DNA from: an uncultured Lachnospiraceae bacterium | Lineage (GTDB): Bacteria > Bacillota > Clostridia > Lachnospirales > Lachnospiraceae | Length of the DNA: 18,196 bases | Reading direction: 5' to 3' | Assembly: GCA_937916415.1 (NCBI GenBank) | Contig: CALGGH010000091.1 | Coordinates: 1 to 18,196, forward strand | In this document: piece after piece, positions 7,794 to 16,342 of the stretch | Numbering within the stretch: position 1 is the stretch's first letter | Layout of the letters: each line of letters opens with the position of its first letter | The notes under the pieces: generated by a model | What the model saw: the letters and a program-made list of their open reading frames with translations, nothing else | Told to the model about the DNA's origin: nothing | Databases searched by the model: none | Translations under genes and position numbers: made by a program

Positions 7794-8474
7794 TTAGTCT
7801 TTTTGCAAAACCTGATCGGCCTGCTGCCCTTCCGAACCCATGAATTCCTCCATGGTCGCGCTCGTCGCGCTGGATATGCCGTCCCGCCTAAAAACGACCT
7901 TAACGGTATCCAGCAGAATTTTAAAATCTCCCAAAAAAGTGATCTCATCCACGTACTTAACGTCCCACTCGAACTTTTCTTCCCATGAGATCGAATTTCT
8001 GCCATGCACCTGTGCCAGTCCGGTAAATCCGGGGCGGACTTCGTGGCGTCTCGCCTGCCGTTCATTATACCTGGGCAGATACCTGACCAGCAGCGGCCTG
8101 GGGCCGACTATTGCCATGTCTCCCTTGATGATGTTTATCAGTTCAGGCAGTTCATCCAGCGAGGTCGCCCTGAGCTTCCTGCCAAAAGGAGGCAGCCTGT
8201 CCTCATCGGGAAGCAGGTTTCCGTCAGCATCGCGCTCATCCGTCATGGACCTGAACTTGCATAGCTTAAATATACGTCCATTCCTGCCCGGCCTCTCCTG
8301 ATGAAAAATCACGGGACTTCCCAGCTTGATCCTGACAAGAACCGCGGTCACGGCCAGGACCGGACTGAGCACGGTTATCCCAAGCAATGATAACGTCAGG
8401 TCAAGAGGCCGCTTTATGTACTTTTCATATGGGCCATGGGGCTTGTGCAAAACACACCTCGAATAGACGTTCAT
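7794..8474 (-). CDS. pglC: PglC-like monotopic phosphoglycosyl transferase
   Basis: A 226-residue bacterial sugar transferase, expected to transfer a sugar-1-phosphate from a UDP-sugar to undecaprenyl phosphate, the first membrane step of glycan assembly. A hydrophobic re-entrant helix at about 24-48 contains the Ser37-Pro38 break. The conserved KFRSMTDERD is at 73-82. The catalytic Asp107-Glu108 pair sits in SLDELPEL, followed by GDMAIVGPRPLL and RPGFTGLAQVHGRN. The match to Campylobacter PglC runs the whole length, with about 17 extra N-terminal residues. It overlaps the aminotransferase stop by ATGA, indicating translational coupling. Pairing with a PglE-like enzyme makes a bacillosamine-type UDP-2,4-diamino-trideoxy sugar the likely donor. 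It is small, lacking the N-terminal multi-spanning domain of WbaP-type enzymes. Confidence 0.94.
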   Translation of the reverse strand: MNVYSRCVLHKPHGPYEKYIKRPLDLTLSLLGITVLSPVLAVTAVLVRIKLGSPVIFHQERPGRNGRIFKLCKFRSMTDERDADGNLLPDEDRLPPFGRKLRATSLDELPELINIIKGDMAIVGPRPLLVRYLPRYNERQARRHEVRPGFTGLAQVHGRNSISWEEKFEWDVKYVDEITFLGDFKILLDTVKVVFRRDGISSATSATMEEFMGSEGQQADQVLQKD

Positions 8475-9688
8475 CTAAAGCATCTGCGTATCGCATCCAT
8501 TATGACGTCCTGCTCCTCGGGAAGCATCTTGTTGTCACTCGGCAGGCATAAGCCCCTCGCAAAAATGTCCTCACCCACGGACTCTTCCGTCACCTTAATG
8601 AAAGGATTGTCCTTGAATATGGGCTGCATGTGCATGGGCTTCCAGATCGGGCGGCCTTCGGCGTTTAATGCAGCGATCGCGTCCAGTATCTCATCAGGGC
8701 AGCTGTGCCCCGGTGAAGATTCATATGAATAAGTGCTGTACGTGCGGTTCCATTTACACATCGCATCCGGATCTATAAGCAGGCAGGACAGCCAGTAATT
8801 GGGAGTCGTTTCCTCATCTCCCGTAGGATTCATGGTAACCGGCAGATCCTTCAGACCCTCTCTGTATCTCTCATATACTGCCTTCTTCCGGGCTATGTGT
8901 TCCTCAAGATGCGGCAGCTGTCCGCGTATGACTCCGGCTATGACGTTGCTCATGCGATAGTTGTATCCCAGCTCGCTGTGCTGATACCATGGAGCATTGT
9001 CCCTGGACTGGGTGGACCACTTGCGTACCTTGGCCGCGGCATCCTCGTCATCCGTGAGCATCATTCCGCCGCTTGATCCCGTGATGATCTTGTTGCCGTT
9101 AAAGCTGATCGCGTTATAGTCCCCGAAAGTACCCGTCTGGCGTCCGTGATAGGTGGCTCCCAGGCTCTCTGCGGCGTCCTCGATGACTATCGCTCCGTGC
9201 TCCCTGGCTATCTTCATCAGTTCGTCAATGCGTGACGGAGTGCCGTACAGATGGGCAAATACTATGATCTTTACCTCGGGAAACTGTTCAAAGGCCTTCT
9301 CGAGTGCCTCGGGAGACATGTTCCAGGTGTCGGGTTCCGTATCGATGAACACCGGAGTGCCGCACTCATAGACCACCGGATTCACCGAAGCATCAAAAGT
9401 CATGTCAGAGCAGAACACGTGATGTCCGCGCAGCGCTCCCTTCCCGGGGATCGTGGAGCCATAAGCTTTTTCTCCGGCATACTTGATGGCCATGTGCAAT
9501 GCGGACGTTCCGCATGACAGCGCCACCGCGCTCCTGCATCCCACGTATTTTGATATCTCACTTTCCACGGAATTGATGTTGGCACCTATGGTAGACATCC
9601 AATTGGTCTCGTATGCCTCGGTGACGTATTTCAGTTCCTCACCGTGCATGGTCGGACTGGATAGATATATCTTTTTTTCAAACGGCAT
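8471..9688 (-). CDS. pglE: PLP-dependent UDP-4-keto-sugar aminotransferase, PglE-like (DegT/DnrJ/EryC1/StrS)
   Basis: A 405-residue fold-type I aminotransferase that should convert a UDP-4-keto-6-deoxy sugar to the 4-amino sugar using glutamate and PLP. The PLP lysine is Lys200 in SFNGNKIIT. VIEDAAESLGA at about 168-178 carries the cofactor-contacting Asp. The C-terminal RPIWKPMHMQPIF resembles the corresponding PglE segment. The N-terminal LSSPTMHGEELKYV also matches PglE. An insertion of a few residues sits near 72-90. A strong GGGAGG Shine-Dalgarno lies 8 nt before the ATG, the best ribosome site in the window, and fits renewed translation after the 178-nt structured gap. It overlaps the PglC-like gene by 4 nt. 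No PglD-type acetyltransferase gene accompanies the pair here. Confidence 0.94.
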   Translation of the reverse strand: MPFEKKIYLSSPTMHGEELKYVTEAYETNWMSTIGANINSVESEISKYVGCRSAVALSCGTSALHMAIKYAGEKAYGSTIPGKGALRGHHVFCSDMTFDASVNPVVYECGTPVFIDTEPDTWNMSPEALEKAFEQFPEVKIIVFAHLYGTPSRIDELMKIAREHGAIVIEDAAESLGATYHGRQTGTFGDYNAISFNGNKIITGSSGGMMLTDDEDAAAKVRKWSTQSRDNAPWYQHSELGYNYRMSNVIAGVIRGQLPHLEEHIARKKAVYERYREGLKDLPVTMNPTGDEETTPNYWLSCLLIDPDAMCKWNRTYSTYSYESSPGHSCPDEILDAIAALNAEGRPIWKPMHMQPIFKDNPFIKVTEESVGEDIFARGLCLPSDNKMLPEEQDVIMDAIRRCFR

Positions 9689-9745
9689 GATGCTTTCCTC
9701 CCTTATGACTGACTTGACGTTTATTATCTGTCATTCCTTATGTAT

Positions 9746-9783
9746 AGGAAACGAACAAAATGCTTGCGTTTTGTTCGTTTCCT
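9746..9783. repeat. Inverted repeat A: perfect 15-bp stem, 8-nt loop
   Basis: Arms at 9746-9760 and 9769-9783 are perfectly complementary. It lies about 45 nt upstream of the aminotransferase Shine-Dalgarno in minus-strand RNA. No T-run follows on either strand, so it does not look like an intrinsic terminator. It is the last of three consecutive hairpins reading leftward. Confidence 0.85.
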
Positions 9784-9836
9784 GCGCCGGATTTGCGCGG
9801 CTGAAGGCCGCATGCTTCCAGTGCAAATCCGTGCGC
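9784..9836. repeat. Inverted repeat B: 13-bp stem with one bulge and a nested hairpin
   Basis: Arms at 9784-9796 and 9823-9836 pair over 13 bp with one bulged T. Inside lies a second hairpin, GCGGC/GCCGC at 9797-9811. An alternative inner pairing of CTGAAG with CTTCCAG is also possible, so the element could switch folds. It directly abuts inverted repeat A. Confidence 0.75.
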
Positions 9837-9852
9837 ATCCTTGCGGAACAGT

Positions 9853-9887
9853 TATCGTAAACGCATTTATTTAATGCGTTTACGATA
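9853..9887. repeat. Inverted repeat C: perfect 15-bp stem spanning the dehydratase stop codon
   Basis: Arms at 9853-9867 and 9873-9887 pair perfectly around a 5-nt loop. The right arm (plus coordinates) is the end of the dehydratase coding sequence, so the last codons are mirrored just after the stop. The stop codon (9867-9869) falls at the loop. No U-run follows in minus-strand RNA, which argues against a simple terminator. Confidence 0.85.
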
Positions 9888-11747
9888 CGTATACGTAGGC
9901 ACTATGGTCTGCACGAGCGGCCTGATGTCCTGTCCCTCTATCTCGCAGGAATCCTTGAGTTCCTTAAGCTCCTCAAAGAATCTCTCCTCGTCGATCTCAA
10001 GCGGACGCCCTATGTGGATCATGGAATTGGCCGTTTCCTTCATGCCCTCCTCATCCATCAGCATCTCCTCAAAGAGCTTCTCACCGGGACGAAGTCCGGT
10101 AAATTGAATCTGTATCTCCTCATAGGGCTTGTATCCGGACAGCCTTATCAGATTTTCGGCCAGATCCAGTATTTTCACGGGTTCTCCCATGTCCAGCACG
10201 AATATCTCGCCGCCTTTCGCATATGCTCCTGCCTGCAGGACCAGCGACACCGCCTCCGGGATAGTCATGAAATACCTGATGATGTCCGGATGTGTGACGG
10301 TCACGGGGCCTCCCTCCGCGATCTGCCTGCGGAAGAGCGGGATCACCGATCCATTTGACCCCAGCACGTTTCCAAACCTTACGGCCACGAATTCAGTGTC
10401 ATACTTGTTGTTGAAGGTCTGTATTATCATCTCACAGATACGCTTGGACGCTCCCATTATGTTGGTGGGATTCACGGCCTTGTCCGTGCTTATCATCACG
10501 AATCTGCGAACGCCGCTCATAGCAGCTGACTGTGCCACGTTGAACGTGCCGAATACGTTGTTTTTGATTGCCTCTCCCGGCGAATCCTCCATCAGCGGTA
10601 CGTGCTTGTGTGCCGCGGCATGATACACGATGTCGGGATGATGCCGGTCAAATATCCAGTTCATCCGGTTGGCATTGCGCACGCTGGCTATCAGCACTGT
10701 CATGTCGAGTTCGGGATGCGACAGTTTCAGTTCCTGCTGTATCTCATATACGCTGTTTTCATATATGTCAAGCATGACCAGCCTGAGCGGCTTGTGAGTG
10801 GCGATCTGGCGGCACAGTTCGCTGCCTATGGAGCCGCCGGCTCCGGTGACCAGCACTGTCTTACCCTGTACGTATCCGATGATCGAATCGATGTCTATGT
10901 CCACCGGATCCCTGCCGAGCAGATCCTCTATCTCGATGTCACGGAGCTTGGATACCGACACGTCACCGTTTACGATCTGGTACATGCCGGGCAGCGACTT
11001 GATCTTGCACTCCGTCTCCTTGCATATCTCCAGTATTTCCCTCAGCTGGCTCCTGGAGATGGACGGTACGGCGACTATGATCTGATCTATCTCATAGGTA
11101 TCGGCACACTCCACGATCCTGTCACGGCCGCCAACTACGCGGATGCCCTGTATGTACTTGCCCCATTTGCCCTGATCATCATCTATGATGCAGCGGATCT
11201 TCATCGTGCTGAACGTGGAATTGATGATCTCCTTGATGATCACGTTGGCTGCTTCGCCCGCTCCTATCACCATGACGGAGACGTCATTGTTACGGTTATT
11301 GTTTTTGTGCTTGAGGTTACGCAAAAACCTGTACGAAAAACGGCTCACGAACACAAATGCTATGAGCAGGAACACGTACAGGAAGTAATAGCTCTTGGGC
11401 ACTGCCAGGGTGCCTTCCCTAAAAAACTGAAGGCCTATCAGGTTGACCAGGCCCGAAAATACCGAGCTTATCACGATGGACTGAAGCTCCGTCTCACCCG
11501 CATACGCCCACAGTGAGCTGTATAAGCGGAACAGGTAGAAAAGCAGGATCGTCACCACTATGTTTATCGGTAAAAAACGCTCTATGGGATGCCTGAAATG
11601 ATAAGGCACCGCATTAAAGGAAAACTCGTACCGGATGAGCAGGGCCAGGAAGGCCGATGCCATGATGCTGATGACGTCATATATGACCAGGGCCGTTCGT
11701 CTGTATAGGATTTTGAAGTTAAACTGTTTCATTGCTTTTGCATACAT
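9867..11747 (-). CDS. Membrane-anchored UDP-sugar 4,6-dehydratase, CapD/PglF/WbpM type
   Basis: A 626-residue polysaccharide biosynthesis protein that should convert UDP-GlcNAc to UDP-2-acetamido-2,6-dideoxy-4-hexulose. Four membrane segments lie at roughly 14-38, 60-76, 88-108 and 120-140. A first Rossmann domain with IGAGEAA is at about 155-280. The catalytic SDR domain begins with TGAGGSIG at 301-308. The active site reads TDKAVNPTNIMGASK: Asp422 and Lys423 with Met431-x3-Lys435 replacing the usual Tyr-x3-Lys, as is normal for the large PglF/WbpM enzymes. It provides the 4-keto substrate for the aminotransferase encoded next. It starts 31 nt after the Wzy-like gene with no clear Shine-Dalgarno. 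An internal Met at residue 6 is an alternative start. The C-terminal codons form one arm of an inverted repeat. Confidence 0.94.
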   Translation of the reverse strand: MYAKAMKQFNFKILYRRTALVIYDVISIMASAFLALLIRYEFSFNAVPYHFRHPIERFLPINIVVTILLFYLFRLYSSLWAYAGETELQSIVISSVFSGLVNLIGLQFFREGTLAVPKSYYFLYVFLLIAFVFVSRFSYRFLRNLKHKNNNRNNDVSVMVIGAGEAANVIIKEIINSTFSTMKIRCIIDDDQGKWGKYIQGIRVVGGRDRIVECADTYEIDQIIVAVPSISRSQLREILEICKETECKIKSLPGMYQIVNGDVSVSKLRDIEIEDLLGRDPVDIDIDSIIGYVQGKTVLVTGAGGSIGSELCRQIATHKPLRLVMLDIYENSVYEIQQELKLSHPELDMTVLIASVRNANRMNWIFDRHHPDIVYHAAAHKHVPLMEDSPGEAIKNNVFGTFNVAQSAAMSGVRRFVMISTDKAVNPTNIMGASKRICEMIIQTFNNKYDTEFVAVRFGNVLGSNGSVIPLFRRQIAEGGPVTVTHPDIIRYFMTIPEAVSLVLQAGAYAKGGEIFVLDMGEPVKILDLAENLIRLSGYKPYEEIQIQFTGLRPGEKLFEEMLMDEEGMKETANSMIHIGRPLEIDEERFFEELKELKDSCEIEGQDIRPLVQTIVPTYTYRKRIK

Positions 11748-11778
11748 TGTAAAGCGGTCTTGTAATCATCGTCTCGCG

Positions 11779-14616
11779 TCAGCGTGCTTCATGCATGAGA
11801 TCGGGCAGGCACAGGACCGCACAGACAAGCATCATAACCATTCCCACGGGATTACAGGGATGGGATATCCACTCCGTAACGCCGCATACGGCATAGGTAA
11901 CGGACACCGACAGGAGTATTCCCGCGGCGGGATCCTTATCCCTGTTGCGGATAAATAACGTCAGTGCCCTGATACATGTCAAAGCCATCCAAATAATAAA
12001 CATTATCCCTATAATTTTACCATTATCGTATGCCACCTGCAAATATATGTTATGGGCATGAGCGGCTATCTCCCCGTTAGGCAGGGTCGCGCCCATTTCT
12101 TCGTGTCCTTCGTCATTCATCTGCTCAAGATACGACCTGAATATGTCCAAACGTCCGTTTGTTACGTCAGAGGCCGCCTCCTCTTCCAGCTTCCAGGTTG
12201 CAAACTCCCATTCTCCGGTTTGAGGATAATATACCCAATAGTCCTCATCCCACCATTCCTCAGGCGGGTCACCTTCCTCACCGTACTCATGCGGAGGTAC
12301 AAATTCATGCGCGGAGACCTTCGCCATTCCCTCACCGGACAGCAGCAGTTCACCCGGTTCCATCAGGACGGCAGTTCCTTGAACTGATCGCAGCGTCGGG
12401 CCGAAGCCGGCATTGAATCCTGCCGCGCGTTCAGCGGATCCCTCATCCAGCAGATAAGTATAATCTACGTACAAGCCCTCCGTCTTGCCGTATATCGTAT
12501 AGAGGTCCCATTTGATCAGGTCCTCATCCAGCCCGAACATCTTATGCGCAAACGCCTTGGCAAACCGGGTGATGGTAATATATTCCTCAGAATCATAATC
12601 CTTGCTGATCATCAGCGGCTGAGGATACCTCTCTATCTCAAGCAGCCTGGGCTGACCTACCAGACCGGGGATGGCCTTCTGTGCGCTGAAGAAAATGGGA
12701 AAGGCCACCATTACGCTCAGGACAACGCCGCCTGCGGAGACCAAAAGGCCACGAATGCGTCCGTGTCCGTTATCCCTGCGTGAATATGCGATCCACATGG
12801 TCAGGCCCGTTGCCACTATGCCTATCATCGCCGTCCTGGACATGGTGAAAAGCGTGTACGAAGCCACGCATCCAAAGACGAATAGCTCCCACTTGCAATC
12901 CATCAGACGTTTTCTTCGTCGATATGCGCTAAAGAGCCTTACGATCGATGCCGCCATGACCAGTGCCATATACTCCGCCGTGATGGTAACAGTATGAAAA
13001 ACAAATGGAAACCTGACGTACTCAAAGGCTTCATATGGCCTGAACATAAGACAGTAGATGACCGCCCCGGCAAAATGAAACAATATGCCGCGGGTAAGAT
13101 TGTCCGTAAAACTCCCCGAATGATCCCACACGGCCAGCCTGAAGAAATACACGGCGCCGATTACGGCCATCATTACCTGCCAGTATCTGCCATTTCTCCG
13201 CATTATCATGCCCGCCACGAGCATGATCGTGGCCAGGTCGTAAACGATCCGGGTGACGCGTACAAACATGGGCTGTCCGCTTAAGGCAGGACAGGTTCCG
13301 AGGGTCGTCGTTCCCGTCTCCGACGAGGGACGCGCGAGTGCCATGATCCACCTGACGCACCTGGCTATGATGAACCCCATCATTATGAAGATCACCGGTA
13401 TGCAGAGGCACGTGCCAAACATCGCATCCACGTGAAACTCATCCACCATGTCCGGCAGGTTATGCACGTAATAAACCCTGGCCGTGATCACGCCCGCGAT
13501 GAGCAGGATCAGGTTCCATGCGTTCACCAGTTCCTTGAAGCTAAAGGTTACGATAAGGGCCAGTCCCAGGAAAAAGGCCATCTTGCGCCATGCTATGTCA
13601 TGAAACACCTCATAAAGCGCATTCACGTAATCGACGCAGTATTTAAGCGCAATCGCAATAAAAAGCGACTGCAAAAAGGCCTGCGGTGACGGAAGGACTA
13701 TCACCCTGCGGCCGGGGCGGTCAGAATCTTTTTCGATGGGTCCGATCCGGAAGTCAGTCCCGGGCAGGGACACGTTCACCGCATACAGCAGCACGCCCGC
13801 AAGCAGCAATATGCCCAGGATCATGAAAACTATGTCCGCATAAAAGATCGTAAACATGTGCAGCGGTCCCACGGCCACGATCGCAGTGATGGCCAGCGCC
13901 ACGATGACGGGGTTTGCGATTGCCCTGATGATCCACGCGGGAGTGGTAAGCTCACGCAGGATGGCGGATCTCTTTTCAGCGTAACCCAGTGCCAGCGTCA
14001 AAATACAGCCGGCCGCAAGCAGCGCCAGGATGACGCACAGCGACTTGAGCTTTCGCAGTGGCTGCACGTAGACGTAGCGCGTTACCAGGTTATAGGCCTC
14101 CTTGTTTTCACCGCCATACTGCATGTATCCGTTGTTAGAGGTACCTGAGTTCGCGGTCATTTCAAACGGTATCTCAAAATCGGAGCTGAGGCCTTCTACG
14201 GTATAGAAATACCCGTCACCGACCTTGGTCTCGAGGTTGACGTATACGTCAGCATAACCTTCTCCCATGCCCGAATAAGTCTTGTCATCCACCCTGTGGA
14301 ACTCATCCGTCGAAACCGTGATCTCCCTCAGCAATTCGCCGGTGCTTTCCTTAAACACCCTGAGGGTCAGCGTATCTGCATCATGATCTCCCTTTAGGTA
14401 AAAACCGATCGAGGATATGCGGTCATACTCTGCCGTAAATTCCTGCAGCGCCACGTAATCGCCGCCCACGCTGACCGCTCCGGCAGGGCTTTCCCTGCCC
14501 GTTGACTGTATGTTTTCCCTAAAAAGCCTGCAGGGGTAGACCGCCAATGTGAGCAGTGCGCAGATGACGCATATCGCATACTGTATGGCCCTCGCCCTCG
14601 TAATTATCTTTCTCAT
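11779..14616 (-). CDS. Very large O-antigen ligase/polymerase-like membrane protein (Wzy_C type)
   Basis: A 945-residue polytopic protein. An N-terminal membrane segment (about 11-28) precedes an extracytoplasmic region of about 30-185 that looks like a beta-rich domain. Many hydrophobic helices follow from about 188 to 680. Then comes a second large acidic extracytoplasmic loop (about 690-850), rich in Glu, Trp and Tyr, and finally two or three helices. The segment AHAHNIYLQVAYDNGKIIGI beginning at 852 matches the His-Asn-x-Tyr-Leu signature at the end of the Wzy_C periplasmic loop in O-antigen ligases and polymerases. The protein is about twice the usual length of that family. The likely role is polymerising the lipid-linked glycan or passing it to an acceptor outside the membrane. 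A clear AAGGAG Shine-Dalgarno lies 6 nt before the ATG. Ligase and polymerase cannot be told apart here. Confidence 0.82.
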   Translation of the reverse strand: MRKIITRARAIQYAICVICALLTLAVYPCRLFRENIQSTGRESPAGAVSVGGDYVALQEFTAEYDRISSIGFYLKGDHDADTLTLRVFKESTGELLREITVSTDEFHRVDDKTYSGMGEGYADVYVNLETKVGDGYFYTVEGLSSDFEIPFEMTANSGTSNNGYMQYGGENKEAYNLVTRYVYVQPLRKLKSLCVILALLAAGCILTLALGYAEKRSAILRELTTPAWIIRAIANPVIVALAITAIVAVGPLHMFTIFYADIVFMILGILLLAGVLLYAVNVSLPGTDFRIGPIEKDSDRPGRRVIVLPSPQAFLQSLFIAIALKYCVDYVNALYEVFHDIAWRKMAFFLGLALIVTFSFKELVNAWNLILLIAGVITARVYYVHNLPDMVDEFHVDAMFGTCLCIPVIFIMMGFIIARCVRWIMALARPSSETGTTTLGTCPALSGQPMFVRVTRIVYDLATIMLVAGMIMRRNGRYWQVMMAVIGAVYFFRLAVWDHSGSFTDNLTRGILFHFAGAVIYCLMFRPYEAFEYVRFPFVFHTVTITAEYMALVMAASIVRLFSAYRRRKRLMDCKWELFVFGCVASYTLFTMSRTAMIGIVATGLTMWIAYSRRDNGHGRIRGLLVSAGGVVLSVMVAFPIFFSAQKAIPGLVGQPRLLEIERYPQPLMISKDYDSEEYITITRFAKAFAHKMFGLDEDLIKWDLYTIYGKTEGLYVDYTYLLDEGSAERAAGFNAGFGPTLRSVQGTAVLMEPGELLLSGEGMAKVSAHEFVPPHEYGEEGDPPEEWWDEDYWVYYPQTGEWEFATWKLEEEAASDVTNGRLDIFRSYLEQMNDEGHEEMGATLPNGEIAAHAHNIYLQVAYDNGKIIGIMFIIWMALTCIRALTLFIRNRDKDPAAGILLSVSVTYAVCGVTEWISHPCNPVGMVMMLVCAVLCLPDLMHEAR

Positions 14617-14647
14617 GAATGCTCCTTTTATTACGGAAACGTTTTAA

Positions 14648-16273
14648 TCAGCATTTCCTTAGAAATATCCGGTCAATCGCATCCGGCAGCATGAACCACA
14701 AAAAAACCACGTATCTGGGCAAAAAAGTCGGTCCCAGCAAAAGCGTTGCCCATACCGCCGCCGTAAGCACGTAAGCGCTCAGTGCCCGCCACTCGCCGCG
14801 ATACGTGAAGATGCCTATGGTCAGCATATAAAACCAGGCGAAAGAGCCCATGCTGAAGAACAGCGATATAACCGGGATCCTCTGTACGTCATCGTCCAAA
14901 GACAGCCACCTGTAAAAGGAATCTATGAACGGAATAAGTGACCTTCTTTCACCGGGATACTCCACCTCATATCCAAAATACGAGCTTCCGTCATACGTAA
15001 AAGTGTATGCCGCGTGACCTTCATAAACGTTCACTACCGTAAACGGATAAAAATATCCGTAACAGGTATTCAGCCATGCGTTCACGTAGCTCATGGGATG
15101 AGAACGAAAGCCCCTGCCCCATATGCTCCAAAAGCCTGAAGGATCAGCCTCGTATGCGGCATTGTCAAAATATGACTTGACGGGATCAGACAGGCACGGA
15201 GTGTAATGCGCCAGTCCCTCCTCCGGCAGGTAGCAATACAGCTTATTTAATTCCTCAGGAGAGAATTCATCTCCATATGCCTGCCAGGTACGTGCAACCT
15301 GCTGGATCGGAACGGTCAGCATCTCCTGATGCTCCTTCAGGGATGCATCCGCGCCGGTCACGTGGGTCAGGGTCAGATTTATCGTCAGATATAGCAAAAA
15401 AGATGCCGCGATCGTAATCAGGCCGCCGAATCTCGCTTTACTTTTCGCTCCTCCATGGTCGGCCAGGCACCTGACGGTCTCCGCCAGGGCAAAGACGAGG
15501 ACCGCATATGCCGCATTGTGTCTCATTAGCATGGCCACGGTCAGCGATGCTCCGGCCATCAGATAAGTCCTGACGTCATCCGTCGGCATCACGCCCTCGG
15601 ATGCTTCGCCGCGCGATCCCTGCCCCGCATCCGCAAAACATGTCACGCACGCCAAAAGTGCCGCGGCAAACAGCGTATCCTTGGCTGAGCAAAGCGCAAA
15701 CATGACGACCGTCGGAAACAGCCCGTAGAAGCAAATGGCCGCGATCCTAAGCCCGGCCATCCTGTTTATTCGCCATGCAAAGATGCCCGACACGACCGCC
15801 ATCTGAGCAAGCACGTATATGGCAATGCCGGCATTTGCGCTGTGAAGCCTGGCCTCGCCGCCATACACGCATCCCCCCAGCAGCAGGGTATGCAACAGCG
15901 GATGATGAGTGGTAAACGTCCTCGTTGCGACGGCTACGTATTCATCCACCGCGTCATATACAAAGAAGCCCGGAAACTCGGCCAAAAATACCGGAATCCA
16001 CATGACAAGGATGGCTGCCCATACACAAGGAAAAGGCGGACGGCTAACCGCCCGGCCCTTAGGTGCTGACGATATGGCATCCATCCGGCCAAGGATCAGA
16101 TGCGAAATCACAAGGAGCACCAAAAAAGTAACGGCAAAAATGATGCACGGCGTGAGACCCGCCTTGAGCTCACCGTAGCTGTCAATGCAATGTCCGACGG
16201 ACATAAAAACCGCACACAAAAAAGAAAATAAGGCGGATATGATGTTTCTCTTTTTTTGCGTGGTAGTGGTCAT
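14648..16273 (-). CDS. DUF6020-like multi-spanning membrane protein, candidate GT-C glycosyltransferase
   Basis: A 541-residue polytopic protein with hydrophobic segments at about 10-28, 42-62 and 83-100 and many more to the C-terminus. After the third comes EFPGFFVYDAVDEY (99-112), then a His cluster TTHHPLLHT (121-129). This acidic first loop followed by His-Pro resembles DUF6020-type proteins of Firmicutes as I remember them, and the Asp-containing first outer loop recalls GT-C enzymes. A large extracytoplasmic region (about 300-440) rich in Tyr and Pro lies later. If GT-C, it would use a polyprenyl-phosphate sugar, which the adjacent GT2 gene could make. There is no Shine-Dalgarno; the start is fixed by an in-frame TAA two codons upstream. 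The upstream gap holds a duplicated piece of the GT2 3' end. Function is inferred. Confidence 0.75.
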   Translation of the reverse strand: MTTTTQKKRNIISALFSFLCAVFMSVGHCIDSYGELKAGLTPCIIFAVTFLVLLVISHLILGRMDAISSAPKGRAVSRPPFPCVWAAILVMWIPVFLAEFPGFFVYDAVDEYVAVATRTFTTHHPLLHTLLLGGCVYGGEARLHSANAGIAIYVLAQMAVVSGIFAWRINRMAGLRIAAICFYGLFPTVVMFALCSAKDTLFAAALLACVTCFADAGQGSRGEASEGVMPTDDVRTYLMAGASLTVAMLMRHNAAYAVLVFALAETVRCLADHGGAKSKARFGGLITIAASFLLYLTINLTLTHVTGADASLKEHQEMLTVPIQQVARTWQAYGDEFSPEELNKLYCYLPEEGLAHYTPCLSDPVKSYFDNAAYEADPSGFWSIWGRGFRSHPMSYVNAWLNTCYGYFYPFTVVNVYEGHAAYTFTYDGSSYFGYEVEYPGERRSLIPFIDSFYRWLSLDDDVQRIPVISLFFSMGSFAWFYMLTIGIFTYRGEWRALSAYVLTAAVWATLLLGPTFLPRYVVFLWFMLPDAIDRIFLRKC

Positions 16274-16280
16274 GTGTTAA

Positions 16281-16342
16281 CGCGGAGCTCACACGGAATC
16301 CGCTTATTGCCATTTACTCCGCGGAGCTCATTCGCAATCCGC
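16281..16342. repeat. 23-bp direct repeat duplicating the 3' end of the GT2 gene
   Basis: Copies at 16281-16303 and 16320-16342 match at 20 of 23 positions and are separated by 16 bp. The right copy holds the last codons and TGA of the glycosyltransferase, and the left copy lies in the gap before the DUF6020-like gene. The right copy also takes part in a 7-bp stem (GCGGAGC at 16321-16327 with GCTCCGC at 16341-16347). A 10-bp palindrome CTCCGCGGAG lies at 16317-16326. Confidence 0.85.

Noticed and set aside
9746..9887. Inverted repeats considered as ends of a small mobile element
   Set aside because: They are three separate hairpins with small loops rather than distant terminal repeats, with no flanking target-site duplication or transposase.
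10602..11516. A 304-codon plus-strand open frame opposite the 4,6-dehydratase
   Set aside because: It runs antisense to the double Rossmann protein, shows no family features, and is rich in His and Tyr as expected from reverse reading of that gene.
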